Numbered from the stretch's first letter, positions 8,591 to 18,100 are shown. The stretch: 64,000 nucleotides of DNA from Streptomyces sp. MA5143a (GCF_900290235.1 NZ_OLMK01000102.1:57400-121399); one strand, 5' to 3'. Numbers and translations are program-made. The notes: generated by a model from the sequence alone, not told the origin.

Positions 8591-8701
8591 TCAGTTCTTG
8601 CTCAGGATCAGCCGGTCGTTGCCGGCGAATCCCAGGAGCCCCGTTTCCTTCCGGAACGTGCCGAGTCGGACGAGTGTCGGTGCCTCGTAAGCCTTCTTCA
8701 T
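8591..8701 (-). CDS. Citrulassin-type lasso peptide precursor
   Basis: 36 residues from the ATG at 8701, preceded by GGAG at 6 bases; the longer in-frame extension has no support. The leader shows the standard actinobacterial pattern Y5xxP8xL10xxxG14xF16, which the PqqD-like protein recognises. Thr20 is the conserved penultimate leader residue, so cleavage after Gly21 gives the 15-residue core LLGFAGNDRLILSKN. Leu1 to Asp8 would form an 8-residue macrolactam ring. From memory this differs from citrulassin A (LLGLAGNDRLVLSKN) at positions 4 and 11. In citrulassins the Arg after the ring-forming Asp is changed to citrulline by an unlinked peptidylarginine deiminase; that Arg is kept here, but no deiminase gene is in this window. 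Confidence 0.93.
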   Translation of the reverse strand: MKKAYEAPTLVRLGTFRKETGLLGFAGNDRLILSKN

Positions 8702-9315
8702 GACTACTCCTCGCTTCGGATGGCGATTCCCGACCACCTCCACGACCGACGGCTCCGGGACTGCCCGGGATGCCGACGGTCCGCCCCGGGGGCTCATCAC
8801 GAGCCCCCGGTCGGGAAGTGGGCGCAGCACCTAGCAAGCTGCAGACCGTGAGCCTCGGGCAAGAGCGTTCGCGAAGCTCATCTCATATGGACAATTCCCT
8901 TTCCTGGGGGCGTGCGCCCCTCTCCGGGTGCGGGCCGAGGACGTGGTCCGATGGTCGGTTTGGGACGCCCGCTCCGCGCCGGACATACCGCGACCTGCGT
9001 CGACGCGGACGCCCGTCACTCGCCTTCGGCAGGCCGGCGGCCGTCCCCGGTGGCGCCGCCGGGCGCAACCGCGCCTCAGGGACGTGCGCCGTTTTCCGTG
9101 GGAAATCCCCGGATCCCGAGATCGACAGGGGCACCGGGCTTTCGCGCGCACGGCCGGTCAAAAGCGGTGTGGCTTCCGGCAATTCACGGCTCACGCGTTC
9201 AGTACCGAACGACAACCGAACAACAGCGCTGTCCGTCGCGGGCACTTCATAGGGTCCTTGCACCGGCGGAGAGGGCGATGCCCCGTCCGCACCGTGACGT
9301 GGAGGAGATTCCGGG
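8702..9315. other. Divergent intergenic region, lasso cluster / roadblock gene
   Basis: 614 bases without a convincing gene; the overlapping ORFs here have no consistent codon pattern. The lasso cluster promoter must lie in the part near 8702-8900 (minus strand) and the roadblock promoter near 9200-9300. A strong hairpin lies at 8786-8810. An AT-richer patch at about 8880-8905 is a candidate promoter area. No certain -35/-10 pair could be picked. Confidence 0.5.
8786..8810 (-). promoter_or_regulatory. Leader hairpin upstream of lasso precursor
   Basis: CCGGGGGCTC (8786-8795) and GAGCCCCCGG (8801-8810) are perfect 10-base arms around a 5-base loop. The hairpin starts 85 bases upstream of the precursor ATG, likely in its 5' untranslated leader. 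No T tract follows, so it may be an attenuator, an RNA-stability element or the end of an upstream transcript. Confidence 0.5.
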
Positions 9316-9690
9316 ATGAGCAATGTGGAGATCTCGCTGAAGGAGATCATGACGTCGATCGAAGGCGCCTTGGGGACCGCGCTGGTCGACTACACGAGCG
9401 GGATGGCGCTCGGCACTCTCGGGGGTGGGAAGGACCTCGACCTGACCGTCGCGGCGGCGGGCAACACGGATGTGATCCGCGCCAAGACCCGCACCATGGA
9501 GCACCTGGGGCTCACGGGTGAGATCGAGGACATGCTGATCACGCTCGGCGGCCAGTACCACATCATCCAGCCGCTCAAGGGCCGCAGCGGCAACGGCCTG
9601 TTCCTCTACCTCGTGCTCGACAGGGGCAAATCGAACCTCGCCATGGCCCGCCACCAACTCAAGCGCGTCGGAGCGGATCTCCACGTATAG
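9316..9690 (+). CDS. Roadblock/LC7-like domain protein
   Basis: 124 residues; ATG preceded by a perfect GGAGGAG. The alternation of helix (ISLKEIMTSIEGA), strand (TALVDYTSGMALGTL), helix (TDVIRAKTRTMEHL), strands (EDMLITLGGQYHIIQPL, GLFLYLVLDR) and final helix (NLAMARHQLKRV) fits the roadblock/LC7 fold, which in bacteria regulates small Ras-like GTPases. Streptomyces conservons encode such proteins next to a histidine kinase, a DUF742 protein and a GTPase, but none of these partners is nearby, so this is an orphan. Function is unknown beyond the fold; the assignment is from pattern, not from a search. Confidence 0.6.
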   Translation: MSNVEISLKEIMTSIEGALGTALVDYTSGMALGTLGGGKDLDLTVAAAGNTDVIRAKTRTMEHLGLTGEIEDMLITLGGQYHIIQPLKGRSGNGLFLYLVLDRGKSNLAMARHQLKRVGADLHV

Positions 9691-9725
9691 CAATGCCGTG
9701 ATGCGCGCCCTCGCATGCCCATGAC

Positions 9726-9741
9726 TTGAAGACTTCTTCAA
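9726..9741. promoter_or_regulatory. Palindromic operator candidate upstream of ArsR-type regulator
   Basis: TTGAAGA (9726-9732), two bases, then TCTTCAA (9735-9741) form a perfect inverted repeat. It lies about 180 bases before the ArsR-family start, in an AT-richer patch, and resembles the TTGAA/TTCAA half-sites used by ArsR/SmtB proteins. GAATAT at 9746-9751 could serve as a -10 box. Autoregulation is the likely meaning. Confidence 0.5.
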
Positions 9742-9923
9742 CTGGGAATATCCAGATGAGGTCAAAGCCATGGGTGTGCGGGGCCGGATCAGCGAGGATT
9801 GACGCAGCACACGGCGCCGGCCCCCGTCGAGCCGTCCGCGGTGGCATCTGGGCCGCCGCCGAGGGAGAGCCCAGAGAAACCCAGAGAAAGCCCGTCGAAC
9901 ACGGCAGGGAGCGAGCGATTCTC

Positions 9924-10310
9924 ATGCAGGTCCCCCTCTACCAGGCCAAGGCCGAGTTCTTCCGCATGCTCGGACACCCGGTGCGCATCCGGGTTCTGGA
10001 ACTGCTGCAGAGCGGCCCGCTCGCCGTGCGCGACCTGCTCAGTGAGATCGAGATCGAACCGTCCAGCCTGTCCCAGCAACTGGGTGTTCTGCGCCGTTCG
10101 GGGATCGTCGTCTCCATCCGGGAGGGCTCCACGGTCAGCTACGCCCTCGCCGGCGGCGACGTGGCCGACCTGCTGCGCGCCGCTCGCCGCATCCTGACCG
10201 AATTGCTCTCCGGACAGAGCGAGTTGCTCGCGGAACTCCAGCAAGCGGAATTCCAGCGGGCGGAGTTCCAGCCGGCCCTCGCACCGGGCGCGGCCGACCG
10301 ACCCGCCTGA
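9924..10310 (+). CDS. ArsR/SmtB-family winged-helix transcriptional regulator
   Basis: 128 residues from the ATG at 9924, preceded by GGGAG. The winged-helix domain is clear: AKAEFFRMLGHPVRIRVLELL, then LAVRDLLSEI, the recognition helix SSLSQQLGVLRRSGI, and the wing VVSIREGSTVSYAL. There are no cysteines and no metal-binding CxC motif, so metal sensing of the classical ArsR/SmtB kind is unlikely. The C-terminal tail contains short repeats (AEFQRAEFQPA) of unclear role. The palindrome at 9726-9741 is a likely own operator. The next gene on the same strand, a hotdog-fold protein, begins 122 bases downstream and could share control. Confidence 0.85.
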   Translation: MQVPLYQAKAEFFRMLGHPVRIRVLELLQSGPLAVRDLLSEIEIEPSSLSQQLGVLRRSGIVVSIREGSTVSYALAGGDVADLLRAARRILTELLSGQSELLAELQQAEFQRAEFQPALAPGAADRPA

Positions 10311-10432
10311 CCCGACGCGAGCCCCCGACCGGACGACACCGGGCCCTGCCCGCCCCGACGGCCGCCGCCGGGCGACACCGCGTCCAGCCGGTCGGCCGGG
10401 CGCGGTCCCCGAGATGTGGTGAAGTGGGAATC

Positions 10433-11155
10433 ATGACGACGAGTGACACGATCGTGCTGCCGGAGCTGTACGTCGGCTACCCCGGAGTGGCCTTCGGGGG
10501 CTATGTCGCCGGCACCCTGGCGGAGCGCTCCGAGGCGAAGACGGTACGGGTGGACTTCCGCGGGCCGGTGCCGGTCGAGGTGCCCGTACGGATCGCCGGA
10601 ACGGCGGACGGAGGTGTGGAGTTGGGCGAGGCCGAACGGCCCCTCGCCTCCGCACGCCCCGCCGAACTGCCGCTCGACGTACCGGCGGCGCCCTCCTGGG
10701 ACGAGGCGGCCGCCGCCGCGGAGAGGTTCCGCGCGACACCGCCCCCGGGGGTGGTCGACTGCTTCGGCTGCGGCCTGCGCACCGCCGACCGCGGCCTGCG
10801 CGTCTACTGCGGACCGGTGCCGGGCCAGGACGTCGTGGCCACCGCCTGGACCCCGTCGCCGGCCTTCGCCGACCCGGACGGCCTGCTCCCCACCCGCCTG
10901 GTCTGGGGTGCCCTGGACTGCCCGGGCCACTGGGCGGGCCGCTTCCTCGGCACCCAGCGCCCCGGCGCGGTCACCGCCTCCCTCACCGGCACGGTCCTGC
11001 GGCCGGTCGCCGCGGGCGAGCCCTACGTCCTGTACGCCTGGCTGCTCTCGGAGTCCGGCCGCAAGCACACGATGGGCGTCGCGCTCACCACACCCGAGGG
11101 CGAACTGTGCGCCACGTCCGAGTCGCTGTGGATCGACCCCCGGCCCGCCTCCTGA
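10433..11155 (+). CDS. Hotdog-fold (thioesterase-like) protein
   Basis: 240 residues from the ATG at 10433; an in-frame GTG at 10424 is also possible. It contains two hotdog-like halves: an N-terminal part with FGGYVAGTLAER (the G-rich helix region) and strands RVDFRGPVPVEVPVRI, and a C-terminal part with VVDCFGCGLRTADRGLRV and a strand-rich end (VTASLTGTVLRPV, HTMGVALTTPEGELCATSE). The CFGCG motif is typical of PaaI-like acyl-CoA thioesterase relatives. A thioester or acyl substrate is likely but not identified. The protein stands alone, with the convergent lipoprotein gene 19 bases after its stop. Confidence 0.65.
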   Translation: MTTSDTIVLPELYVGYPGVAFGGYVAGTLAERSEAKTVRVDFRGPVPVEVPVRIAGTADGGVELGEAERPLASARPAELPLDVPAAPSWDEAAAAAERFRATPPPGVVDCFGCGLRTADRGLRVYCGPVPGQDVVATAWTPSPAFADPDGLLPTRLVWGALDCPGHWAGRFLGTQRPGAVTASLTGTVLRPVAAGEPYVLYAWLLSESGRKHTMGVALTTPEGELCATSESLWIDPRPAS

Positions 11156-11174
11156 ACCGCGAATCCTCCTGGCG

Positions 11175-11903
11175 CTACGGCGTGTACGGGGCGTCGCTGT
11201 GGTGCAGTTCCACCATGGACGCGCCGCTGACCTCGTACACCGCGGTGCGGGTGAGGGTGACGACCGCCGCGGGATCGTCGTCGCCGCGCGTCCGGTAGAC
11301 GACCGTCACCTGGCGCGGCGGCCCGGCGGACGGGAAGTCGATGGAGACCACGGGGGTGCGGTCGCCGAGCTCGGCGGCGGCCGCGGGGACGGGGGTGCCG
11401 CCGTCGTTGCGCCAGGTGACCAGCGTGTAGAACTTGCCCGTACCACCGGTCGAGATCTTCAGCGCGCCCACGGCGTCGGCCGCGCCGTCCCCGGTGATGT
11501 CACCGATGGCGCACTGCGGTTGCAGCTCGATCACCACACCGTCCGGACCCTCCCAGCGGCCCGCGCTGAGGGAGGCCCCCGCGATGCCGTACCCCTCCAG
11601 TCCACCACCGTCCAGGGACGCGTTCTGCAACTGCGCGCAGGTCACGGCCTTGGCGCCACCGGCTGCCGTACCGCTCGGCTTCGAGGACGGGGTCTTGGTC
11701 GGGGTACCGGGTGTCTCCTTCGGGCCGCCGGGCGTCTTCGCGGGCGTGGGAGTCGCGGACTTCGACGCCTTGCCCGGCTTCCCGCTCCCGCCCGACTCTC
11801 CCGGAGCCAGGTCCTTCGGCCCGCAGGCCACCACCAGCCCCGCGATCAGCCCCGCGGCGGCCATCTGGGACACCCGTCTCGCACAACCCCTGGATCGGTT
11901 CAC
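11175..11903 (-). CDS. Lipoprotein of unknown function
   Basis: 242 residues, GTG start at 11903 preceded by GGAG at 8 bases. The signal peptide ends in a lipobox (GLIAGLVVAC), so the mature protein should be lipid-anchored at Cys27. Residues ~30-80 are a low-complexity Thr/Pro/Lys/Gly linker typical of cell-wall-spanning regions. The folded part after residue 85 is strand-rich and contains IGDITGDGAADAVGAL, which resembles an FG-GAP or calcium-binding DxDGDGxxD-like turn. No enzyme motif was seen. It is divergent from nothing obvious and convergent with the hotdog gene; role unknown. Confidence 0.7.
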   Translation of the reverse strand: MNRSRGCARRVSQMAAAGLIAGLVVACGPKDLAPGESGGSGKPGKASKSATPTPAKTPGGPKETPGTPTKTPSSKPSGTAAGGAKAVTCAQLQNASLDGGGLEGYGIAGASLSAGRWEGPDGVVIELQPQCAIGDITGDGAADAVGALKISTGGTGKFYTLVTWRNDGGTPVPAAAAELGDRTPVVSIDFPSAGPPRQVTVVYRTRGDDDPAAVVTLTRTAVYEVSGASMVELHHSDAPYTP

Positions 11904-12075
11904 TCGTCACTCTCCGTCGCGCCATGGCCCGGCCCTTCCGCTGGGCACGGTCGGAGACGCGGACGGGTGGTACACGGTTGCACCGAGTTGTCCTTGTTCT
12001 GTAACGCGTACCGCGACGCCCGACCGGGGTGCGTTTCGCCGTGCCCGCCACGAATGTCATGACCGTGTACCGGAA

Positions 12076-14538
12076 TCACACAGGGCCACTGAGCGGAAGG
12101 GCCTGCGCGCACCAGATCGTCTTGCCGTCGCTGGTGTGCCGGGTGCCCCAGCCCTGGGTGAGCTGGGCGACGAGCAGCAGACCCCGGCCGCCCTCGTCGA
12201 AGGCGCGCGCCCGGCGCAGATGCGGGGCGGTGTTGCTGCCGTCGGACACCTCGCAGATCAGGGAGGTGTCACGGATCAACCGCAGCCGGATCGGTGGCTC
12301 GCCGTACCTGATGGCGTTGGTGACCAGTTCGCTGACGACCAGTTCGGTGACGAACGCCGCCTCGGCCAGACCCCACGCCTCCACCTGGTCGACGGCCGCC
12401 TGCCGGGCCTGCTGCACCTGCGCGAAGTCGGCCTCGACGTCCCAGTCGGCGACATGGTGGGGATCCAGCGCGTGCGTGCGCGCGAGCAGCAGGGCCGCGT
12501 CGTCGGTACGGCGATCGGGGAGGAGCATGGCGTCCATCACCGTGTCGCAGAGGGTCTCCAGTGAGGTCGCGGAGGGCCGCAGGACCCGCAGCAGTTCGGC
12601 GATCCGCTGGTCGACGTCGCGTTCGCGGCTCTCCACCAGGCCGTCGGTGTACAGGGCGAGCAGACTGCCCTCGGGGAGTTCCACCTCGGTCGCCTCGAAG
12701 GGCAGCCCGCCGATGCCGAGCGGCGGCCCCGGCTGCGCGGGCACGGGCACGCTGGTGCCGTCCGGGAAGACGACCAGCGGCAGCGGATGGCCGGCGCTCG
12801 CCACCGTGAAACGGCGCGAGACCGGGTCGTAGACGGCGTACAGGCAGGTGGCGCCGGACTCGCCGGTCGGCTGGAAGTGGCCGCCGGGATGGTGGTCGCT
12901 GGCGAGGTGCAGGACCAGATCGTCCAGATGGGTGAGCAGCTCGTCCGGCGGCAGGTCCACGTCGGCGAGGGTGCGCACCGCCGTGCGCAGCCGGCCCATG
13001 CTGGCCGACGCGTGCAGGCCGTGCCCGACGACGTCGCCGACGACCAGGGCGACACGGGCGCCGGACAGCGGAATGACGTCGAACCAGTCACCGCCCACCT
13101 CCGAGCCGGTTCCGGCGGGCAGATAGCGGGAGGCCACCTCGACCGCCTCCTGGCTCGGCAGCCGCTGCGGCAGCAGACTGCGTTGCAGGGTCAGCGCGGT
13201 CGTGCGCTCGCGTGAGTACCGGCGGGCGTTGTCGATGGCGACGGCCGCCTTCGCGGTCAGCTCCTCGGCGAGGATCAGATCGTCGGCGGTGAAGGCCTCG
13301 GGCCGGTCCCGGCGGGAGAACACGACGACACCGAGCAGCGCGCCGCGTGCCCGCAGCGGCACGGTGATCCGGCCGGTCAGTCCGTCCTCGGCGAGCGACT
13401 CGTCGATCACCGGGTTCCCCGGCGGCCAGTGGGCCGGGTCGGCGGCGAGCCCCGGCCCGAACGCCCATTCGCCGCCCTGCCCGGACTGCGCGGTCAGCTC
13501 GACCGTGGACCTGCCGGTGGCCATGCAGCGGACGGCCACGGAACCGGCGGCGTGACTGACCGGCTTGGGGGGTTCGGGGAGGGAGGAGTCGTCGTCCCTC
13601 GCGCTGTGCCGGGCGGCACGGCTGAGCGTGAGGGCCTCGCGGGGGCCGAACGCGGGCGGCGAGGGCGGCTCCTCCCCGCGCAGCACCTCGTCGAAGAGGT
13701 CGACGGTGACGAGGTCGACGAATCCCGGAACGGGGGTCCTGGCCAGCTCCTCGGCGGTGCCGATCACGTCGAGGGTGCGGCCGATGCCGCCGCTGGCCGC
13801 GTTGAGGATCAGCAGGCGCTGCCGGGCCCAGTACTCGGCGCTCATGTCGAATCCCCAGTTGGCGACCGCGCGGACCGTGCCCTCGGCATCCCGGACGGGC
13901 CAGATGCTGGTGGCCCAGGCATTGGCGTAGTCACTGCCGCGCGGGCGGAAGACGGTGATGAGACGCGTGGCCCTGCCCGTCCTCGCCACTTCGGCGAGCG
14001 CGTCGGTGTAGGGCTTGTCGTCCCGTTCGGGGAACAGCGAGCGGTCGAACTCCGGAAGCACCTCGCGGTACTTCCTGCCGAGCACCTGCTCCTCGGTGTG
14101 GGCGATCACCCGGCCGGAGGAGGCGTTGATCCACAGGAATCGCAGATCGGGGTCGTAGACGCCCAGCGCGAAGGGGCACTGCTCGAAGGCCCGGTCGGCG
14201 ATCACCGGGCGGCGCCCCCAGCGCTGCACGGTCAGGACGTGGCCCAGCGCCCGGCTGTCGGTGCCGTGCAGGGGGTGGACCGCCACCACGGCGTCCACCG
14301 TGGAGCCGTCCCGGTGGCGGAGGGGGACGAACCCCGTGGGGTCGGGGCCGACACCGTAGTCCTCCGGGAAGCCGGGCGGCACGGGATCGGCCAGCAGCTC
14401 GGCCACGGGGCGCCCGACAGTGTCCGCCGCCGTCCAGCCCAGCAGCAGTGTGGCTCCCTCGCTCCAGCCGCTCACCACGCCGTCCGCGTCGACCACCACG
14501 GCGGCAGTGGGGGCGTCCTGCTTGCCGGCCATCTCCAC
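12076..14538 (-). CDS. PAS-PAS-GAF-SpoIIE phosphatase with C-terminal HATPase
   Basis: 820 residues. The GTG at 14538 has GGAGG at 8 bases; an ATG at 14532 is an alternative. Domain order: PAS (~10-110), PAS (~115-235, ending in VRAVANWGFDMS), GAF (~265-450, GNPVIDESLAEDGLTGRITVPL), PP2C/SpoIIE (~470-665, GSEVGGDWFDVIPL, VVGDVVGHGLHASASMG, LALYTDGLVE), and an RsbW-like HATPase (~690-815, VSELVTNAIRYG, DEGGRGLLLVAQL). Such proteins combine sensor, anti-anti-sigma phosphatase and anti-sigma kinase functions in one chain, typically controlling SigB/F-type sigma factors. The input signal is unknown. The sigma factor at 2668 is a conceivable but unproven target. Confidence 0.9.
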   Translation of the reverse strand: MEMAGKQDAPTAAVVVDADGVVSGWSEGATLLLGWTAADTVGRPVAELLADPVPPGFPEDYGVGPDPTGFVPLRHRDGSTVDAVVAVHPLHGTDSRALGHVLTVQRWGRRPVIADRAFEQCPFALGVYDPDLRFLWINASSGRVIAHTEEQVLGRKYREVLPEFDRSLFPERDDKPYTDALAEVARTGRATRLITVFRPRGSDYANAWATSIWPVRDAEGTVRAVANWGFDMSAEYWARQRLLILNAASGGIGRTLDVIGTAEELARTPVPGFVDLVTVDLFDEVLRGEEPPSPPAFGPREALTLSRAARHSARDDDSSLPEPPKPVSHAAGSVAVRCMATGRSTVELTAQSGQGGEWAFGPGLAADPAHWPPGNPVIDESLAEDGLTGRITVPLRARGALLGVVVFSRRDRPEAFTADDLILAEELTAKAAVAIDNARRYSRERTTALTLQRSLLPQRLPSQEAVEVASRYLPAGTGSEVGGDWFDVIPLSGARVALVVGDVVGHGLHASASMGRLRTAVRTLADVDLPPDELLTHLDDLVLHLASDHHPGGHFQPTGESGATCLYAVYDPVSRRFTVASAGHPLPLVVFPDGTSVPVPAQPGPPLGIGGLPFEATEVELPEGSLLALYTDGLVESRERDVDQRIAELLRVLRPSATSLETLCDTVMDAMLLPDRRTDDAALLLARTHALDPHHVADWDVEADFAQVQQARQAAVDQVEAWGLAEAAFVTELVVSELVTNAIRYGEPPIRLRLIRDTSLICEVSDGSNTAPHLRRARAFDEGGRGLLLVAQLTQGWGTRHTSDGKTIWCAQALPLSGPV

Positions 14539-14603
14539 GCGTCCCGCCTCCGTCCGGACAGCCGCGCCCGCCAGGGCCGGTCCTGCCGGCCCGTCCCTCC
14601 ACC

Positions 14604-14993
14604 CTAGATCCGCTCACGCTCCCCGGCGCTTCGACAGGATCCGTCGCGGACCGTGAGGGGGTGGCCGCGGCGTGGCCGCCGGGGCACCGACGAGCACGAG
14701 GCGGCGGGCGGCGCCGCGGCGCAAGCCCCGCCGCCCCGGCTGCGCCTCGGCCTCGCGGCCCCCGCGGCATCACCTCCGGGTAGCGGCGGGCCGGACTCCA
14801 GGCGCGTCCGCCGGTCCTCGCTGTGGATCTGGGAGGCGAAGGCGATGCCGCACACAAGAGACAGCGGCTCGTCCCAGGCGACCACGCCGCGTACGGCGCC
14901 CGCGGTGTGCGCGCGGTCCAGCAGCCGGCCGGCGAGCGCGTCCAGCCAGCGTGGTCCGGGAGGAAGCCGGAGGCGCCAGCGCGAGCCAAGCAC
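14604..14993 (-). CDS. Hypothetical protein (coding-like codon use)
   Basis: 129 residues from a GTG at 14993. Nearly every third codon position over the first 80 codons is G or C, unlike the other frames, which supports real coding. The N-terminal part reads as a folded protein (PRWLDALAGRLLDRAH, GAVRGVVAWDEPLSLVCG), while the last ~45 residues are Arg/Ala/Pro-rich and less convincing. No domain was recognised. It lies between the SpoIIE-type regulator and the FtsX operon and could be a shortened relic or a small species-specific protein. Confidence 0.4.
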   Translation of the reverse strand: MLGSRWRLRLPPGPRWLDALAGRLLDRAHTAGAVRGVVAWDEPLSLVCGIAFASQIHSEDRRTRLESGPPLPGGDAAGAARPRRSRGGGACAAAPPAASCSSVPRRPRRGHPLTVRDGSCRSAGERERI

Positions 14994-15141
14994 CGTCTGA
15001 GGCAGGGAAGTTGGGGAAGGCGGGTGAATCGAAACCGATCACGAGGTGACCAAAGTCGGTCGTAGAATGCCCTCTTGTCACCCGCATGCCACCGACGCCG
15101 CGAAGCGGTCCGGTCCGTGCGGTTGGAAACGGGGGGTTCTG

Positions 15142-18100
15142 GTGGGGGAACGAGCCGTGCCGGCAGGCATGTTGCGGTTCATCGTGCTCCGGGCGTGGGT
15201 GCATCGCGCGCTGCTCGGCGCCGTACTGCTGACCGTGTTGTTGACGACGGCCGTCCTGGCCGCGCTCACCGCCTACTCGAGCGCCATCGGCGACGCGGCG
15301 CTGCGCCGGTCACTCGCCGATGAGCGCACCGCCGCCGAGGCCGCCCTGGTGGTCAAGGCCAATGTGCCGGCCGACGAGAGACAGGCGGCCGACGACGCCG
15401 TGCGGGCCGACTCCCGCACCATCTTCGCGGGGCTGCCCGTCAAGGTGCGCACCCTGCTGCGATCCGGCCCCTACGCCCTGCCGCCCACACTGCGGCCGGC
15501 CTCCGAACGGGGCGGCAACCCCGACCTCACCCACTTCGCGGCCCTGGACCGCACCCAGGTGCGGACCGTCGCCGGGCGGCTCCCCCGGAAGGGAGCGACG
15601 GCGGGGCCCCTGGAGGTCGCGCTCCCGCAGAGCGCCGCCCGGCAGCTCCGGGTCGAGCCCGGCGACCGGCTCACCGTCACCGACCAGCTGGGCGGCCCGG
15701 CCGTGCGCGTACTCGTCACCGGCGTGTACCGGCCGGTCGACGCCGGGGCACCGTACTGGCAGCTGGACGATTTGGGCGGCCGCGGTGTGAAGGCGTCGAG
15801 CTTCACGACCTACGGCCCCCTCCTCACCGCCGCCGGCGTGCCGACGTCCGGCCGGGTGAGCGTCGGCTCGTCGGGCTGGCTGGTGTCGGCCGACTACTCC
15901 TCGCTGACCACGGAGAAGGTCGGCGCGCTCCGTGAGGGCGTCCGTGCGGGGAGCGCGGAGCTGCGCAAACGTCCCGCGCTCAGCGGCGCGACCACGGCGG
16001 CCACCGCCCTGCCCGAGGTGCTGGACCGCGTCGAACGCTCCCTGCTTGTCACCCGCTCCAGCATGCTCATCGTCGCCGCCCAGCTCGGCCTGCTCGCGGC
16101 CTGCGCCCTCCTGCTCGTCGCGGGGCTCCTCAGCTCCGAACGCATGGCCGAGACCCGGCTGCTGCGAGCGCGCGGCGCCACCCGGGCCCGCCTGGCGGGC
16201 CTCGCCGCGCTGGAGGCCGTGCTGATCTCCGTCCCCGCGGTGGTGACCGCGCCACTGCTGTCGGGACCCCTGACGCGGCTGCTGGCCGCGCGGGGCGCGC
16301 TCGGCCGGACCGGCGTGCGCGTCGACCTGCCGGCCGCCGGCCGGCCCGAGGTGTGGGTGGTCGCCGCGAGCGTCGCCGCGCTGTGCGCGCTCGCGGTGGC
16401 CGTCCCCGCGTGGCGGGCGTCCCTCGCCACGGCACGGGCCAACGCCCTGCCCGCACCGCTGCGCGCCGGCGCGGACCTCGGACTGGTCGCCGTGGCCGGA
16501 GTCGCCTTCTGGATGCTCTCCGGCCGGGACTCCGGCGCCGTCACCGCCGACCGCGAGGGCGTCCTCGACGTCGACCCGCTGCTGGTCGTGGCGCCCGCCC
16601 TGGTGCTCCTCGCCGGAACGGTCCTGGTCCTGCGGTTGCTGCCCCTCCTGGCGCGGATCGGTGAACGACTCCTCACCCGCGGGCGCGGCCTGACCGCGGC
16701 CATGGTCGGCTGGCAGTTCAGCCGCCGGCCCATGCGCGGGGCGGGCCCTGTGCTGCTCCTGGCCATCTCCGTGGCGCTCGGTGTCATGGCGATCGGGCAG
16801 GGAGCGTCCTGGCACCGCTCCCAGGCCGACCAGGCCGACTTCCGCGTGGGCGCCGACGTACGGGTCCTGGCCTCCGGCGGCGACGGTCTCGGCCGAACGG
16901 ACGTCTACACGGACCTCCCGCACGTCGACGCGATCGTCCCCGCGTCCCGCGGCACGGTGACCCTCTCCGGCAGCCGTACCGCGACCGTCGTCGCCCTGGA
17001 CACGGCCCGGGCGTCCGGGGTGGTGCGGGCGCGGCGGGACCTGTCGGACGGCCCGCTGCTCGCCGGGCTCGCCCCGCGCGGAGCGCCGCCCGCCGGCGTG
17101 GCGATCCCCGAGGGCACGACCCGGCTCGCACTGACCGCCACCCTGCACAGCACCCCGCGTGGGCAGGGCGCGGACGTCACCCTCACGGTGCTGGACCGCC
17201 ACGGCACCTCCTACGAGATACCGTCCGGCCGCCTCCCCGCCGACGGCCGCCCCCACCAGCTGACCCCCGAACTGAACGGCGCCCGAGGCCCGTTGACGCT
17301 GACCGGACTCGAACTCACCACACCACAGCCGTTCAACCGCCCCCACCGGCACCGCCTGGTCCTCGACACACTGACCGCGGCGGCCGACGGCGACGACGAA
17401 CTGAAGCTGACCCTGCCCACGAAGTGGACGACCGCGATCGAGGCCGAAACGCCCGCCGTCCCCGACGACGACGCCATCGCCTCACACCCTCGGATCACCT
17501 CAACGGCGCCCGTCACCATGACGTACAGCACCGGCTACCAGCCGCCGGACGTGTCACCGCCCGCCTCGCCGCTGGAGGTCCGGCTGAAGGTCACCCAGCC
17601 CGCCGAGCCCGAGATCGTCGCGGTCGCCACCGACCGGTACCTCACCGCCTCCGGTACCCGCCAGGGCCAGCGCCTCCAGGTCAACTTCGACGGCCACTCC
17701 GTGCCCGTACGCGTCGTCCGCACCGCGAGCGCCCTGCCCACGACGGAGAACACCGCGCAGGACGGCGGGGCCCTGATGGTCGATCTCCGCGCCGTCAACC
17801 AGGTACTGCAGGCCCGCCACGGAACCAGCCTGAAGCCCACCGAGTGGTGGCTGCGCACGAGCGCCCCCGGCGCCACGGCGGCCGCCACACGGGCCCTGCC
17901 CGACATCGACCCGGAGCAGGTCATGGTGCGCGACGAGACGGCGGCCGAGCTGAGCGACGACCCGTTCGGGGCGGCCCCGGAAGCCGCGCTCGTCGCCGCG
18001 GCCGCCGTGACGGTCCTCTTCGCCTCGCTCGGCTTCGCGGTGAGCGCGGCGGGCGCGATCCGCGCCAGGGACGGCGAGTTCGCCGTGCTGCGCGCCCTCG

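Noticed and set aside
8591..8701. Alternative core starting at Gly21 with a 9-residue ring
   Set aside because: The conserved leader Thr would then be the last rather than the penultimate residue, and the citrulassin family starts at Leu.
8591..8830. 79-residue version of the lasso precursor
   Set aside because: The extra 43 residues have no ribosome site support; the ATG at 8701 has GGAG and gives the normal leader length.
8770..9252. 160-residue ORF in the lasso/roadblock intergenic region
   Set aside because: No coding-like codon pattern, no motif, and several equally long ORFs overlap in other frames.
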